Shown: positions 22,406 through 35,464, counted from the first letter of the stretch. The stretch is DNA of 64,000 nt from Omphalotus guepiniiformis (GCA_028554645.1 JAQOOI010000022.1:2232001-2296000); one strand, 5' to 3'. Notes: generated by a model not told the origin, from the sequence alone. Program-made: numbers and translations.

Positions 22406-25400
22406 ATGGGTAAAACACAAAAAAAGACAGGGAAGGGTCGTCTTGATAAGTACTACAAACTTGCAAAGTGTGTTATCATCATCTTCGTCCTTGAATGTTT
22501 TTTAAATATTTTTTTAAATTCAAATTTACCCGTCTTACAGAGAGCAAGGCTTCCGTGCTCGTTCTGCTTTCAAACTTATTCAGTTGAACAAAAAGTACTC
22601 TTTCTTGGAGTCCGCAAGATGCTGCATTGATCTTTGCGCAGCACCGGGGGGTTGGTTACAAGTGGCTAGCAAATACATGCCGGTCAATAGTGTTATCATC
22701 GGTATGTCCGTTGACAATTCTATCATTGTAACATTGCTCATTCTCCAAAGGTGTCGATCTTGTGCCCATAAGGCCTATTCCACGCGTGGTTACATTTGCT
22801 TCTGATATCACGACTCCCCAATGTCGCAATCTAATTCGAGGAGAAATAAAAGACTGGAAGGCAGATGTTGTCTTACACGATGGTGCGCCTAACGTAGGAA
22901 CTGCCTGGATTCAAGATGCATACGGTCAATCCGAACTTGTGCTCATGAGCTTAAAGCTGGCTGTTGAGTTTCTGGTGAAAGGAGGGACATTCGTGACCAA
23001 GGTCTTCCGAAGCGCTGATTACAACAACCTCATCTGGGTGTTCAATCAGCTGTTTGGCAAGGTTGAAGCGACTAAACCTCCCTCGTCTCGGTGAGCATAT
23101 ACGTGATTGCAGCTTAGAAAACCTATTCTAATCAGTCCGTAGAAACGTATCTGCTGAAATCTTCGTAGTATGCCGTGAATTCCTTGCCCCGAAATATATC
23201 GACCCCAAATTCTTGGATCCAAAACATGTATTCAAGGACTTGTCGGCTTCTATTCCCACAGGGACGGGTAAAACTCTCCTTGCTCACAATGCACAGGCCA
23301 ATGTTTTTCAGCCAGAAAAGAAGCGTCGAGCACGAGATGGATACGAGGATGGAAACTATACCCTGTTCAAATCGATTACAGCTTCGGAATACATACAGGG
23401 CGACGATCCTGTCGCTGTCCTTGGGTCCGTGAACAAAATTGCATTCCAGACGGAAGAAGAAAAGGAGTGCGTATTTAATTTTTTGCTGTGTTCATGAGCC
23501 TGTCTAATCTGCACACGAAGGTGGTTGTCTCTCGACATTACTACGAATGACGTCAGGGCGAATTGCGAAGATCTCAAAGTCCTTGGAAAGGGCGACTTTA
23601 AGGCTCTAATCAAATGGCGCTCAGCTCTCCGGGAAGAGGTAATTACCTACCGCAGAACAAAGAAGGAAGAAGAATTTAATTTCTATGCTCTTAGCTTGGT
23701 CTAGATAACAAAACCAAGGAGACGGAAGAATTGACTGAGACCGTAGAAGTTACTGAAGAAGCCGACGAGGAACAACTTATACAAGAGGAGGTAAAGCATC
23801 CATATCTTGTCATCGAAATCATAACATTAAATTTCTTCAAAGTTAGAACGCCTAAACGCAGACAATCATGCAAGGCTGAAGCGAGAACGGCGGAGGGCGA
23901 ACGAGATCCGTACACGCACGATTCAGCGCATGCAGCTACAAATGACAGCTCCTTTGGACATCGGTCTCGAACAGCACGATGCATCCCTTGGTTTCGGACA
24001 AGATGACGTATTCGATTTGCAGGGTGCTGAGAACGGCATGCGAAAGCGCGGCGGTTTGTCCAAACTGGTCGGGCAAGATGGCGTTGCAATGGAGGAGAGC
24101 GATGAAGAAGAGGATGTGGATCTGGAGGAACACCCCGATGAAGATCTGGACTCTGAAGCAGAGCGGGAAAAGAAGACGAAAAGTCTAGAAGCTGAACTAG
24201 ATAACCTGTATGATGCGTACCAAAGCCGGCTACGGGAGAAGGATGCCAAGTTCAAAGTGAAAGAAGGGAGGAACAAGAACACGGAACGGGAAGAGTGGGG
24301 TGGTATTGGGCAGTCTGAAGGCGAGGAGGACGACAGCGACGATGAAGGTGGATGGGAAGAAGCTCAGCGAGCAAAGAACCTTGCAGACGACACCTCTACT
24401 GATGATAGTGACGATGAAGAGAATGATTCTCCACCACGCAAAAAGCAGCGTCTCGAGAAAAGTGGCTCTGCGACACAACCGAGACGTCTGCTTGCGAAGC
24501 TACAGGATCCTCGACCGTCTGGCAGCCAAGCTTCGAAAGTATGGTTCAGCCAAGATGTCTTCGCTGATTTGGGCAAAGATTTCGAGAATATTGAAGATGA
24601 TAGTGACGAGGAATTTAGTGATGCTGATGGCGACTCGGATGAGCATGACGACGAAGAAGTTTCTGCAGCACTTAGTGAGGTGAAATTTAATTCCTAAAGT
24701 ATTAGAACGTGGAACTCATTTGAATCTATAGGACAGTGAGGACGATTTTGAGATAGTTCCTCAAGACGTCGACGAAGATGACGACATGTGGGATATGTCA
24801 AATCAGGACGAAGATGCTATCAAAAAGGCCAAGATCCAAAGTCAGTAGAAAATATCAGTATTATATCAAGTTCCAAAAATTGACAACTCTACAGAATTCG
24901 GTTTAATAACACCTGAGGCTGTAACGCTTGCTCAGCAGTTGGTGAATCGGGAAACGACGAAGACTCACCTGATAAACGATGGGTTCAACCGGTACTCCCT
25001 AAACTCAAAAGACGACCTTCCTACTTGGTTCCTCGATGACGAGTCAAAACACTACAAGCCAAACCTACCTGTCACCAAGGAAGCGATAGCTGCTCTGCGT
25101 GCGAGGCAAAGAGCGTTAGATGCACGGCCTATCAAGAAAGTGGCTGAAGCCAAAGCTAGGAAGAAATTCAAAGCCGCTCAAAGACTCGAGAAGGCGATGA
25201 AAAAGGCTGAGGGCGTTAACTCTACTTCTGATATGTCAGAGCGCGAGAAGGCCCAGCAGATTGAGAAGTTGATGCGAAAAGGAAAGTCCTCTGGCCAGAA
25301 AGCTAAAAAGGAGGTGAAATTGGTCGTTGCAAAGGGTGCACACAAGGGACTCAAAGGCCGGCCAAAAGGCGTCAAAGGTCGATATACTATGGTTGATTCT

Positions 25401-25522
25401 AGGATGAAGAAAGAGGTGCGCTCGTCTATTCTGCTCATCACGATTCATTGTTTTATAATACTCTCAAGGTTCGGGCAAAAAAGCGGATAGAGAAGGCGAA
25501 CAAGAAGCGCAAGCGCGCATAG
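22406..25522 (+). CDS. SPB1: rRNA 2'-O-methyltransferase Spb1
   Basis: Nucleolar AdoMet-dependent methyltransferase of 60S subunit assembly, modifying 25S rRNA in the peptidyl-transferase region. Start [21 protein letters not shown]. The FtsJ domain shows [15 protein letters not shown] (catalytic Lys), the SAM loop [24 protein letters not shown] (Asp) and [11 protein letters not shown] (Lys). It is followed by the Spb1 middle region ([16 protein letters not shown]), acidic DE-rich stretches and the Spb1_C domain ([20 protein letters not shown]...[21 protein letters not shown]), ending in KKRKRA with stop at 25520-25522. About 870 residues, near the yeast length, with about nine short introns. 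Complete. Its stop lies only 34 bp from the stop of the convergent gene. Confidence 0.95.
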
Positions 25523-25556
25523 GTTGTATCCCATTATTTTCAGTACCAATTATATG

Positions 25557-28341
25557 CTATATCATTATATCAGAGTCTTCTGAACTTAGATATCTTGAAC
25601 CCGTCCGCGACTGAATTCTCGAACTAGAAAGGCGGTCACAAAGTCTGAGGAAGCGTTGCCAAGCGTCTGGGGACGAGATTTCATCGCACAGAATCTATGA
25701 CCAACATCAGAGGGAATAAAGCGTAGTGACCGACGTATCATACCTTACAGCCCGTTGACTTCTCGTTGACTTCGAGGTCAAGTATGCTCTCCGTTATCAC
25801 GCGGACAGGTAGCTGCGATTCTTCCATGGGGGGGTTTTCTGAATTCTGGCGCACGCTAGCGCTGGATCGAAGTAGATAGTCCGTGTCTTGATAATGTAGT
25901 GTTAGAGGTGTGTCAGGCTGCACTGCCTGCGGATCTGCATACTGCAGACTGTAGGAGTACATTAGGATTAAAGTAATCAACAACAGACACACTACGGGAC
26001 TTACAAGAACAATAAATCCTTCACATAAGCTTGTAATGCATCAGGCCAGGAGTCTTCTGGCACCACAGAGGAGTCGAAAACAGAGAAACGGATGTCCGTC
26101 GGTCTGAAGAAGTTAAAAAGCCAAATGAACCTGGTACAGACAATGCTATCACTTACCGATCGGGAATCATGAGATCAACTGTAGATTCATGCCCAACCCG
26201 GCATATTCGTTCCCAAGGCTTTGCGTTCTTGACAGACCCGTCCTCTTTAGCATCAGGGGCTCTGTCGACCGCACTGGGCACACGATTTGCCTCTTGTTCC
26301 AATCCGCTTGCCTCAGTAACTGCGCTTTGGTGGATTGAATCGCTAGGCATCGGTAAAAGCATCTCGAATTGAATAATCTTGGGCAGTCGAGAGGTAGTAT
26401 CTGAGTCCTGAGTAGGACGTGCTTGATAAGTGAGGCGATGAATAATTTTCTGCTCCTGAGGCGGTGAGTCTAAGAGCACAGGGGGGAGACTAGGGTCATC
26501 GTCAGTTTTAAATGATTTGAAGTCAAAACCCCAACGCTACCTGGATGTAAACAGACGCGTGACGTTCTGCTCACGCATCCACCTGAAGACTTTTGACAGC
26601 GGCCAGTCTCCACTCAACGGTGGGACGATAGACGGCTGGGAAGAGCGAGGAGCGGCTAAAAGTACGTGCCCAAGCCTTGACAAAGTCAACGCAGTATTGA
26701 TTAGGTCGAAATATCACACTCACGAGGCAGTTACAACTCTAGATTCGCCGGCGGTTTCTTTAGGTAGACCATCTAGTAACATTGCTTGAATATCACCTTG
26801 CTGCCTAATAAGTACTGAGGAGTCGCTCTCGATCCTAGTCAATACTAACTCACTCATGAAGATCCAAGATACGGCCACGGCCTAACGCAAGGCCGCCTGT
26901 TCTTTCGATGTCTTCTATGCCGTCCATTCCCAACCATTCAGCTACTTTACGAATCCTGAAAGCTCCGTTGGCGTTTATCATCCATGGCAGAGACCGTGGC
27001 GACAGGAAAGGATACAACGCGTAACTGAAAGGATACAATGCTAACGGGATGGGTGTTGAACTCGGTATGCTAGGAGGTGTGTAGGTGAGCAAAGGGTGTC
27101 GGGATGTTCCTTCCACCTATGAAAGCATAATAAGCATCGAATCAGACCGACATATCTCGACACGTACATCACAAGAAGCATGAGTGGCTAATCGCTTTGC
27201 GACGAAAGCTGCCCGTGGATCACCGCGCTTGAAAGAAACACGTATCTATATGGTAGATGAGCACCAGCCATTCAAGCGCGCGCGTATACTCACCATTCCC
27301 ACACCAAAATTCTCTGCGAATGCACCAGATAAACGCGAAATTCGCTGCAATAATTCAGCGTGAATAGGTTTGTCGGACGGCAGTTTATACGTCTCTTCTT
27401 CTATCTCCTGCATACATAGTCAGTGATTTAAATGTTAGCACGAGATAGTGAGTAATACGTACTTCTTTTAGGGACGTGACATGCTGTCTGAGTTGTTTTA
27501 GAGCGCCTCGTAGTCCTTCCACTCTCAAAGAGAGGGGCCGTGAAGAAAAGGTGATATGAACATTGTAGTCCGCGGACATTGCAAGGAGATCAGCTCCGTC
27601 TGGGTTGAGTAATCAGTGTCATGTAACATTCCATACGCTTGGAAAAGACAATACCCTGCCCAAGAATCAAAAAGGATTGTCGTGGGTCTAGGGGGAAAGC
27701 TAAGCGCAGATAATCAGACCCTCCTCTTCAACCGGGACAAACAGTAGCATGAGCGTACTTTCAGTTTTCACTTCGCTCCAATCACGCTTGCGCCTTTGAA
27801 TTTCTGTCAAAGAGGGCCATCCCCAAGCCTTCTCAATGATTTGAACACCATAAGCATGCTTCGTCCGCGTTCCAAGTGGTCGTCCGACATCTAACATGTC
27901 CACAAAATCTACGAGCTGCTTTTTGCTGAAGGACCGGCAAATTCTGTCTAGAAGCTGACCATATTCCTGCTCATACTGAGGACTGCCTTCTTCCGCATGT
28001 CGATCCGGTCGAAGACGAGTAATATCCGCAAGAGTTACAGTAGAGCTTGTTTGAGCTATGTAGTCCAGGTAACTCAGCAATTTGCTATCCTCAAGGAGAT
28101 TTCGAGGCGGTGGCTTTTTTGGCTTCTTCTTGGCAGCCTTTTTGGAAGGTTTGGGTGGGTCTGTACTATCACCTCTGAAGTTGGCGGAAGCAGAAGTTTC
28201 GCCTGGAGAGTCGGACACAGTTTTAGTCGAGGTGGCAGGTCGTGCAAGACTGGCTGAGGCATAGAAGTGCCTGACCCGAGCATTGAGACATGGTAGACAT
28301 AGCTGCCGTCTCAGAGCAGGTCGTAAGAAGGTCAAGGACAT
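25557..28341 (-). CDS. Sls1-like mitochondrial inner-membrane regulator
   Basis: Likely member of the Sls1 family, yeast members of which couple mitochondrial transcription and translation at the inner membrane. The N-terminus (MSLTFLRPALRRQLCLPCLNARVRHFYAS) is Arg-rich, lacks acids and looks like a mitochondrial presequence. Then come a KKPKKPPPRNLLEDSKLLSYLDYI segment, SFSKKQLVDFVDMLDV and a KH-like stretch, SLRVEGLRGALKQLRQHV, with later blocks in several exons to a stop at 25557-25559. About 750 residues. The family call rests on recalled similarity of the KLLSYLDYI and VEGLRGALKQL blocks; exon borders after 26500 are approximate. Convergent with SPB1. Confidence 0.65.
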
Positions 28342-28669
28342 GTATGGCCTGTAAATGACAACCGCTCATTTTCCAAAGCATACCTCACGTGATTTATGAG
28401 CAACATTATTGGTCATCGTACTTACGCCAGCCATGATGAGCATCGCAGTGGTTCTAGGTATTGGTGAGCACAGGTGGAGGGGTCCAAAGGGGACGACGGA
28501 GAAATTGGTGTGATTGCAGGGTTCATTCAAGCACTTAGCTGACAGGCGACCTAGCTATAGCAGGATTCCCCTGGATTATTTTTCATCTTTGATACATAGC
28601 AGTGGTATTATTTGAATTACAGTATACAACAGCAGTAATACATACATCATGAATAACACAGACTGTAGA
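28342..28669. other. Spacer between the Sls1-like gene and SMC2
   Basis: 328 bp between tandem minus-strand genes, holding the Sls1-like promoter and the SMC2 3' end. Nothing else seen. Confidence 0.4.
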
Positions 28670-31600
28670 TCACCTCCGTGCCCGTCTTCCGGCACCCAAC
28701 CTCCCTTGAACCTGAACATCCTCTTCCTCGCCCCTCTCTTGTTCATACAATGCCGACCCACTACGATGCGTCGTCCTCTCCACCACTGATGTTCCGTCCC
28801 TGAATTTCGTCCTAAACAATACATTTGCATTCGTGAACAAGCCCTCCTTAAGGGACACGACGATGAACTGCGACCCCTTGAAGCGTGTCCGAAAGAGGTG
28901 GCCAATGTGTTGAGTGTGCGACAGGTCAAGCGCCGCGTCGATCTCGTCTAAGATATACATCGGTGCGGGCTTAAACTGAAGGAGCGCCATGATCAAGGAA
29001 AGTGCGATAAGAGAGCTGCGCAGGTGACAGCGTCTCTCAGCATTACAGAAATTTACGAAAAGGCGACGCAAGATACTCACCGCTGTCCACCACTGAGTTC
29101 CGTCAAACTTTGCTTCCACACAGATCCTAGTTGGACCTTGACTTCTAGGCCATCCATCAAGTCTTGACCTTCAGGAGGTTGCAGCTTGGCAAAGTTTCCT
29201 GGGAGCAATTCCCCAAAAATACCACCGAAATCACTGAGTAGCAAAAAGTTAGGATCAGAGATTTGCCATAAGACAACTGGCTAGCGAGCTCTACCCACCC
29301 GTTGACTTTCTCCCAAGTCTTCTGCAAAGCGTCGCGTTTATACCGGTCAAGCTCTTCAATAGTCTCTTCGATCTTCTGCTTGTCCTTCAAGACAGTGTTC
29401 ATATTCTTCTTCAACGTCGTCTCGCGCTTCTCGACACTATAGTTCTCGCTATCAGTGGGGGTTGTCAACGTACGAACATTTGATACACACTCGTCCATCA
29501 TATTCACGGCCTTGGGATTAATCTTTTTCTTCTTCGCCCTTTGCGATTTTTCTAAGTCTTCCGCCTTCAAACGCATTTCCTCTGTGTCCATAGAATCAAA
29601 GTCATAAGAAGAATTCGGCTGGCCAAACATGCTACATCACCATTGTTAACCAGAGGAACTAATCACACGTTTCGTAACTCACTGTTTCTCTTCCGCGATC
29701 CATTCGATAGTCTTCTCAAGTTGGTCCGCTTTCTTACTAGCTGACTCTTTGGCGACACCTAGCGCCTTGATGTTTTCATCGAGTTCTGCGATCTCTTCGT
29801 CAGCTTGCGTGATACTCTTCTTCTTCTCCTTGATATTCTTCTCTAGGTCCTTGAGCTCCTTATCGAAACGTGTAAGAGTAGCTTTCTCCTCCTCAAGCTT
29901 ACGAGCGGCCGCATTGTACTCGACCTTGAACGAAAAGCTTGAGCAAACGATACGAGAGAAAACCGAATGAATCTAATCTACCTGACGAGTCTCGAGCTGA
30001 GCTTGAAGCTTCTGCAATTCTCTCCGTAACTTGGCGACATTAGACTGGACTTCCTCTACAGTTTCCTTGGCCGCAGTGATGTCGTTTTCGATTTGTTCTG
30101 AACAATAGAAAGTCACCAACCAAAAAATTGCATTAAAACTATTTTGTACTCACGCATTTCCAAAAACCCGGTTTGATGCTCCTTGTGCTTCGTCTTCACA
30201 ATGACTGTGTGTTTCTGTACAGCTGCCTTTTGCCTCGAAATGCTCGCCTAAAGCAGAAGCTATGAGCAAAGAAGGCAGGGAAATCGCAAAGCGTAGAACT
30301 TACTTTGAGTTCCTCGATCTTCCCATCCTTGTTGTTTTTGAACTCCTCCATGTCTTTCTGGAGCTTCTTAGCTTCAGTTTCAGCCTCCTTCTGCTTTTCT
30401 TTCGCTCTTTGTACATCAGTACTTAACGTGGCTATTGTCTTTCTCAACTCCTCAACTTGGGCCCCCAGCTAAGTAAAGTTTCTCAGTTTTATAGGTGTGC
30501 CAGCGACAGTGAAAGCTTACCCGAGCTGCATTGCTTTCCCCAACTTGCTCTTCAGCCAATTTCAACTCGTGCTCTTTGATCTCAAGGTCTCTAGTCAACC
30601 TCTTCCACTCATCTCTCTTCCTCTTGGACTGGTCCCCATTCCAGTTCCTTTCGGCTTCGTCTAGTCGACCCTTCGCTTCGCTATACTTCTTCTCAATCTC
30701 CAGCATCTCCTGGACCTTGATCAAGATACCACTGGAGGACGGCGCGGAGCCACCACTTAATGTGCCGGAGGGGTCATACACATCGCCTTGTAAGGTTACA
30801 GATCGAATACCGACCCGCTTGTCGAAGGTCACTTTCTTAGCAGAAACAGCGTCGTCGCACACGAAAGTACCCCCGAAAGCGTAAGACATAGCCTTCTCAA
30901 GTTTGGAATCGTAAGAAATGAGGTGAAGTGCAAGGCGAGCTCTATCGCCGGCAATTTTTTCTGCCGCGTCAAGTCGCTATATGGGAAACAGATGAGCGGA
31001 CGTGTATGAGAATGAGATTGAACACTGACATTTGGAGCCACTTTAAATCCTTCGATTTGAGTCAACGGAATGAAATTGGTTCTCTTCTTCAATACGCCAG
31101 GTGCGAGCAGATCTTTTCCGACATTCTCGTCGTCGACAATGACGTGATACAGTCGGCCTCCAGCAGTAATCTCTAATGCCGTTGCCTTATCGTAGTCTTT
31201 TGGGGCAAGCTCGACGAGAGCCCCCAATCGGCCTTTCACTTTCCTATGATCAAACCCAACCCGAGGATTATTGTAATCAAAGTCAAGGCCACCGAGATTG
31301 TGTCTAACGCGGTCCCGTTGCTACAGAAGGGAGTTAGTATGAGCGCTTCGTATCAAAGTGAAAGAAGCATACATCTGCGAGCACCCGGAGCTGCCCCTTG
31401 AGTTCGTTGATGCGCGTCTCGCCATCATTTTCCATCTTCTCGTTCCACTCGCAAGCCTCAACCTTTCGTTTGGCATCAGCAACAGCGGCCTTCTTCGTCT
31501 CTACTCGCTTTTTGCCGTCTCCCGCCACCTTCTCCACTGTCTTCCACTGAGCCTCTAGCGACACGAGCTCGCTTTCACTCATGGACAGCCTCATCCGGCT

Positions 31601-33118
31601 TTGTTCCTCTTCGGCTGCACCCTGTGCTCGTCTTGCTTGGGCATCGGCAATCTGACCCATGTAGCCACCACCACCGCCATTGGCGTCGTTTCTTTTGGAC
31701 GAAAGACCCGTAAGGAGGGTTTGAAGCAGCTCCTCGTTGGAATTGAGTTTGTTTTGCAGCGTATCGTTCTCGGCCTTCACAGTATTGTAGTCGGCTTCCA
31801 GGCCGTCAACTTCCTGTTTCTTGTCGCGAAGAGCTGCCTCAAGCTATCAAATACATTGTGCTCAGTTGAAAGGTAACAAACAAACGTCTCAACTCACATT
31901 CTGCACCTCTTCCTCCGAGGATACTATGCGTCCCTCTTCATCTCGTATGTTCCCATGCGAAATGTCGACTTGGGTTCGTACTTTAACAAGCTCTTTGTCA
32001 AGCTGCCCTACCTGTTCCTCGAGCTGACTTATTTTTCCCCCTCTTTTCATTTCTTCCTCTCGCTTCCTGTTCACACGAATCACCTCCTTCTCCATCATCT
32101 CCATCTCCTTTGTAAACTTCGTGTGATTCTCCTTGGCAGATTTTAACTCTTCCCGCTTTGCAGCAATTTCCGATGTACTACTCTGCACACGCCGCCTCAA
32201 CACTTGGTATTCCCAAGCTTTCAACACGCGCTCGATCTTCTGAAGTTCGTTCTCCGCTTTCTGGTACTCCATGAACGTGCGCTTCTCCTCACGAAGCTTG
32301 TTCAATTTCGGTGTTATCTCCTCAGCGAGAATAGCCGCTATCTCTTGAACGCGCTTGTCCTTCTTCGCCATAGTCTTTCGTGCCTTGTCTTTGCGATCTT
32401 CAAACATGCGTGTACCTGCTGCCTCTTCTACCATACCCAGAATCTCTTGCGGACGCATGTTAAGAACCTAAGCCACTTTAGTAATATCACGAACAAAGAC
32501 ATGGCACGACGTACCTTAGTGATGCGGCCTTGCATAATGACGAAGTTAGGATTGTTGATGTTCAGCTGGACAGACTGGAAAAAAGCCTGAACATCATGTT
32601 GTGTTTGCTTGTGGCCATTGATTAGATACTTCGAAACGTTGGGCAGGCCGAACTAAAGTGACCCCTGAGCATCGACGGTGTAAACACACGGACTACTAAC
32701 CTGACGCGTGACTGTAATCTGTTTCCAGTCTTTGTACCCAGGGTGACTCTTTTCCGTATCTGAGTTGTCAAACACGATCGTTACGCTGGCCTTGGTCACG
32801 CCAGCCTGTCCCCGTTTGTATATGAGATCTACTTGATTCTGAGCTCGCATCTGGTGGTCAATTGTCAGAAAGTGCTCGTAGCATCATCCAGAGCTTGTAG
32901 TACCGTAGACATGTTTGTCAATCCCAGCACAAACGATATAGCATCCAAAATGTTGGATTTGCCCGAGCCATTGAGGCCAGTGATTGCATTGAAAGAAGCA
33001 TCCCAACCAGTTATTTGCGTTCGTACGGGATAGGATTTAAACCCTGTAAATAGTTTAGCAAGCAATCGTACCTAGTACAGATCTACAAACCTTCAATAAT
33101 GAGTTCTTCGATCCTCAT
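28670..33118 (-). CDS. SMC2: Condensin subunit SMC2
   Basis: ATPase core of condensin, paired with SMC4, compacting mitotic chromosomes. Start [20 protein letters not shown]. Walker A is GLNGSGKSN, with the signature [21 protein letters not shown] and a long coiled coil on both sides of a hinge ([20 protein letters not shown], then a [12 protein letters not shown] strand). The C-terminal lobe has ELSGGQR (split by an intron at about 29041-29095) and Walker [18 protein letters not shown], then [20 protein letters not shown] and a basic tail to 28670. About 1200 residues, fully family-like, some fifteen introns. Residues such as [20 protein letters not shown] identify SMC2 rather than SMC1, 3 or 4. 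Confidence 0.95.
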
Positions 33119-34402
33119 GAAAGTATGAAGTGAGATCGTGCTGGGTTGAGAGTAAAACGCGTGACAATCACACTTCTCGCGTTCTAAACCGTCACGTGCT
33201 CATGGTCCGAGCGGCGAGGGATGCGGACAAGACGCGTTTGCTTCCACACCGTCTGACTGCTTCACCACTCTCAGCTTAGCTCAAGATCTTTTCAGTTTTC
33301 TCATATGCCGACCAACTCAACTAGGGAGTCGTCTTTGAACGACGGACACAGGTCCACTTTATGCATAATACTTCGGGGAAAATCATCAGGTTTTCCAAGA
33401 GCTGTCTATAGGCCAGAACCCCGAGAACCTCGCCGATATCATGGAGCAAACCGCGAGGAGGAGAAAACAGTGACTCGTCCGCATCAGAAGAGACGAACCC
33501 GTTTCCGACCATCCCCTACCACATCCTCCATCACGATCGAGACCTTTGAATACGGAAAAAACGCGGAAGTCAGCAACCTTCTTCAAGAGTTTTCGAGAAC
33601 TTCATTCCGGACGAATGGATTACGTGGATGGAGACTAGGAACGACGAGGAGCGGAACGCAGGCGACACGTCGAATAGAGCGACCAGCACGCAGAATGCCG
33701 AAACGCAGAGGTGGACGCATACATGCACCAAAGAAGTGAAGCGCCACCCAAGTGTGCCAGCGAAAGTAACATCTCACGGCGAGCTCTTGACAGTCGCTGA
33801 TCTCTCCCTCTTCAAGTTGCCGCCACTCCGTATCTTTCGTATGGTCAACCTGCTTTTCCAGATTCATCAACGCGGCCTTTCACTATCCTGGATATCCCAC
33901 AAATCTGTAAGGACCTCGGCATAACGATTTTGAGGGATTTCTGGACTACGCGTAGCTCCTCGAGGCCGCTCAGAGCTATTCATTCAAAACTCATGTGTTA
34001 CAACATCTTCGAACGCATGATCGTCCCTTGCAACTTAGACGCCCCTGACAACCTCAGGGACTTACACCCACCCCAAGGACCAGGTCTTCCTCCCAAGTTT
34101 GGGTCTGCCATGGTCAAAAGGCTTGACACCGCGGCTCGTGTCGCAGACATCTGTTCATCGTCGTGTATAAAGTAGCGCTTTGACCCTCGTGTATAGGGCG
34201 CTGCCCTCGGTTTTCGTGCTGCCCTTGTTTCGTGTAGCCTTCATTTTCGTGTACAGGGCCTTCGTGTAGCATCAGCTGACCGCGCCGTGTTGTTGTAAGT
34301 GACCCATGCCCGCTCTCTTCCAACTAATTGACGGTTTCCCAAAGGTTCAGGTAAGATCCGACTCGATGACGCTGACTTCCGTACTACATACATTGCTCAC
34401 TA
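33119..34402. other. Region with conflicting ORFs, possible decayed or multi-exon gene
   Basis: Plus-strand frames read partly protein-like but do not join. 33600-33924 carries FIPDEWITWMETRNDEER and FKLPPLRIFRMVNLLFQIHQRG. A different frame at 33860-34175 reads FTILDIPQICKDLGITILRD followed by NLDAPDNLRDLHPPQGPGLP. A possible start (MPTNSTRESSLNDGH) lies at 33305. I could not build a clean splice model. It may be a real gene with unrecognised introns or a remnant. The 5' end of SMC2 is at 33118. Confidence 0.3.
34161..34270 (+). repeat. Irregular cluster of TCGTGTA repeats
   Basis: Within about 110 bp the heptamer TCGTGTA occurs five times, plus one TCGTGCT variant, at uneven spacing (near 34161, 34189, 34229, 34247 and 34262), some copies followed by a short GGGC-type stretch. 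Not a perfect tandem array. Confidence 0.5.
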
Positions 34403-35132
34403 CTAATTCAATTCCTTCTCAATGTCACTATCCTCCAAAGCTCGTTTATTGCTGATGAGTTCCTTGTCGTCATCTTCCCCAACTTCTCCTTCCCAACCAT
34501 GTGCAGCAAGGTACATCATGAATTTTGCGTCTTCATCTGCTAAATCGACGCCTGTCATGTCGGGAACGAAGAAATATGTGACTAAAACACCAGTGACACC
34601 ACAAATGGCAGCGATAATGAATGTCCACCTATTGAGAGTTGGTGAATGTGAGGGAAGGTTAGCACCTAGAGGCGTACCGCTTGCCCAGATTATTCTGGAT
34701 TGGCGTGAACGCCTGCGTTCCTATGGCTGCACCGGTCTTACCTATAGCAGCTGAAAGACCATAGCAAGTACCTCTAAGGCAATATTTGAGCTCGATATGA
34801 ACAGGGTATGTAGTATGAGTTTTTACCGGATGGGTGTCGCATATGACCTTATGTTTGTAGATCAGTGGATAGGACGGTTATGAAAAGGTAAAGCACGACA
34901 CACTCCGCGCTGACCAGTCCCAGCATGTCACCAGGCCCCTGCAAACTAGGATTAGTTTCCATACCCGAATCTGAACCTTAACATTGTCGCGTACCAAGTT
35001 TCCGAATGATTGCATCAGACCATAGCTTCAACGCCATTAGTGCAGTTCAAATTGAACAATCGATGTTCACTCACAAGACAACGAACAACGGAATTATCTT
35101 GGTGATCTTGTCATAACTAAGACCGATGATCA
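34403..35132 (-). pseudogene. MFS phosphate/glycerophosphodiester-type transporter, C-terminal half (severed)
   Basis: Minus-strand exons continue the transporter that starts at 48106. Just left of the mobile element the frame reads GLSYDKITKIIPLFVVL, then AAIGKTGAAIGTQAFTPIQNNLGKR, and WTFIIAAICGVTGVLVTYFFVPDMTG, with a cytosolic tail (WEGEVGEDDDKELISNKR) and stop TAG at 34403-34405. All of this belongs to the GIT1/PHO84-like branch of the major facilitators. Apart from the insertion the exons look intact. Without its N-terminal half it has no promoter or start and is presumed inactive on this chromosome copy. Confidence 0.85.
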
Positions 35133-35397
35133 GCCCACATAAACCATCAAATTAGACGGAACCATCCGCCGCGTGGTTTCCGTCTAGTTAGACGGCTTAC
35201 CGGGCATCATGCCTTTCCTCTGAAAAACGGCTCGCAATTTAGGGGACTTGAAGCTTTTGAGAGTGCTCGGGTAAGTAAGGTATGGGTGTCCTGTCATCAA
35301 CGTGCTGACGCACGACTCGTCACGCGTCTCGCTTCTCTCCCGACCTTTCCGACCACCGTCCGTACCTCTCCGCTCGTCGTCGAGCTCGACGAGCTCA
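35133..35397 (+). repeat. Left terminal inverted repeat of the KDZ element
   Basis: Pairs with 46088-46349. Differences seen: one extra base in each of three short runs (35178-35180 region, the A-run at 35223-35227, and a C near 35352) plus one substitution near 35234. It contains internal hairpins: repeated CCGTCTA / TAGACGG arms at 35152-35195, and a palindrome around 35371-35396 (ctcgtcgtcgagctcgacgag). Confidence 0.88.
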
Positions 35398-35464
35398 CTG
35401 TAATCTGTCAAATTTAGAAAGAACCACTTCAAATGTATAGTTAATATATTTCTAATATAAAAGG

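Noticed and set aside
33321..33870. Minus-strand ORFs (for example 33321-33512 and 33583-33870)
   Set aside because: They overlap the plus-strand protein-like frames and show no motif; probably shadows.
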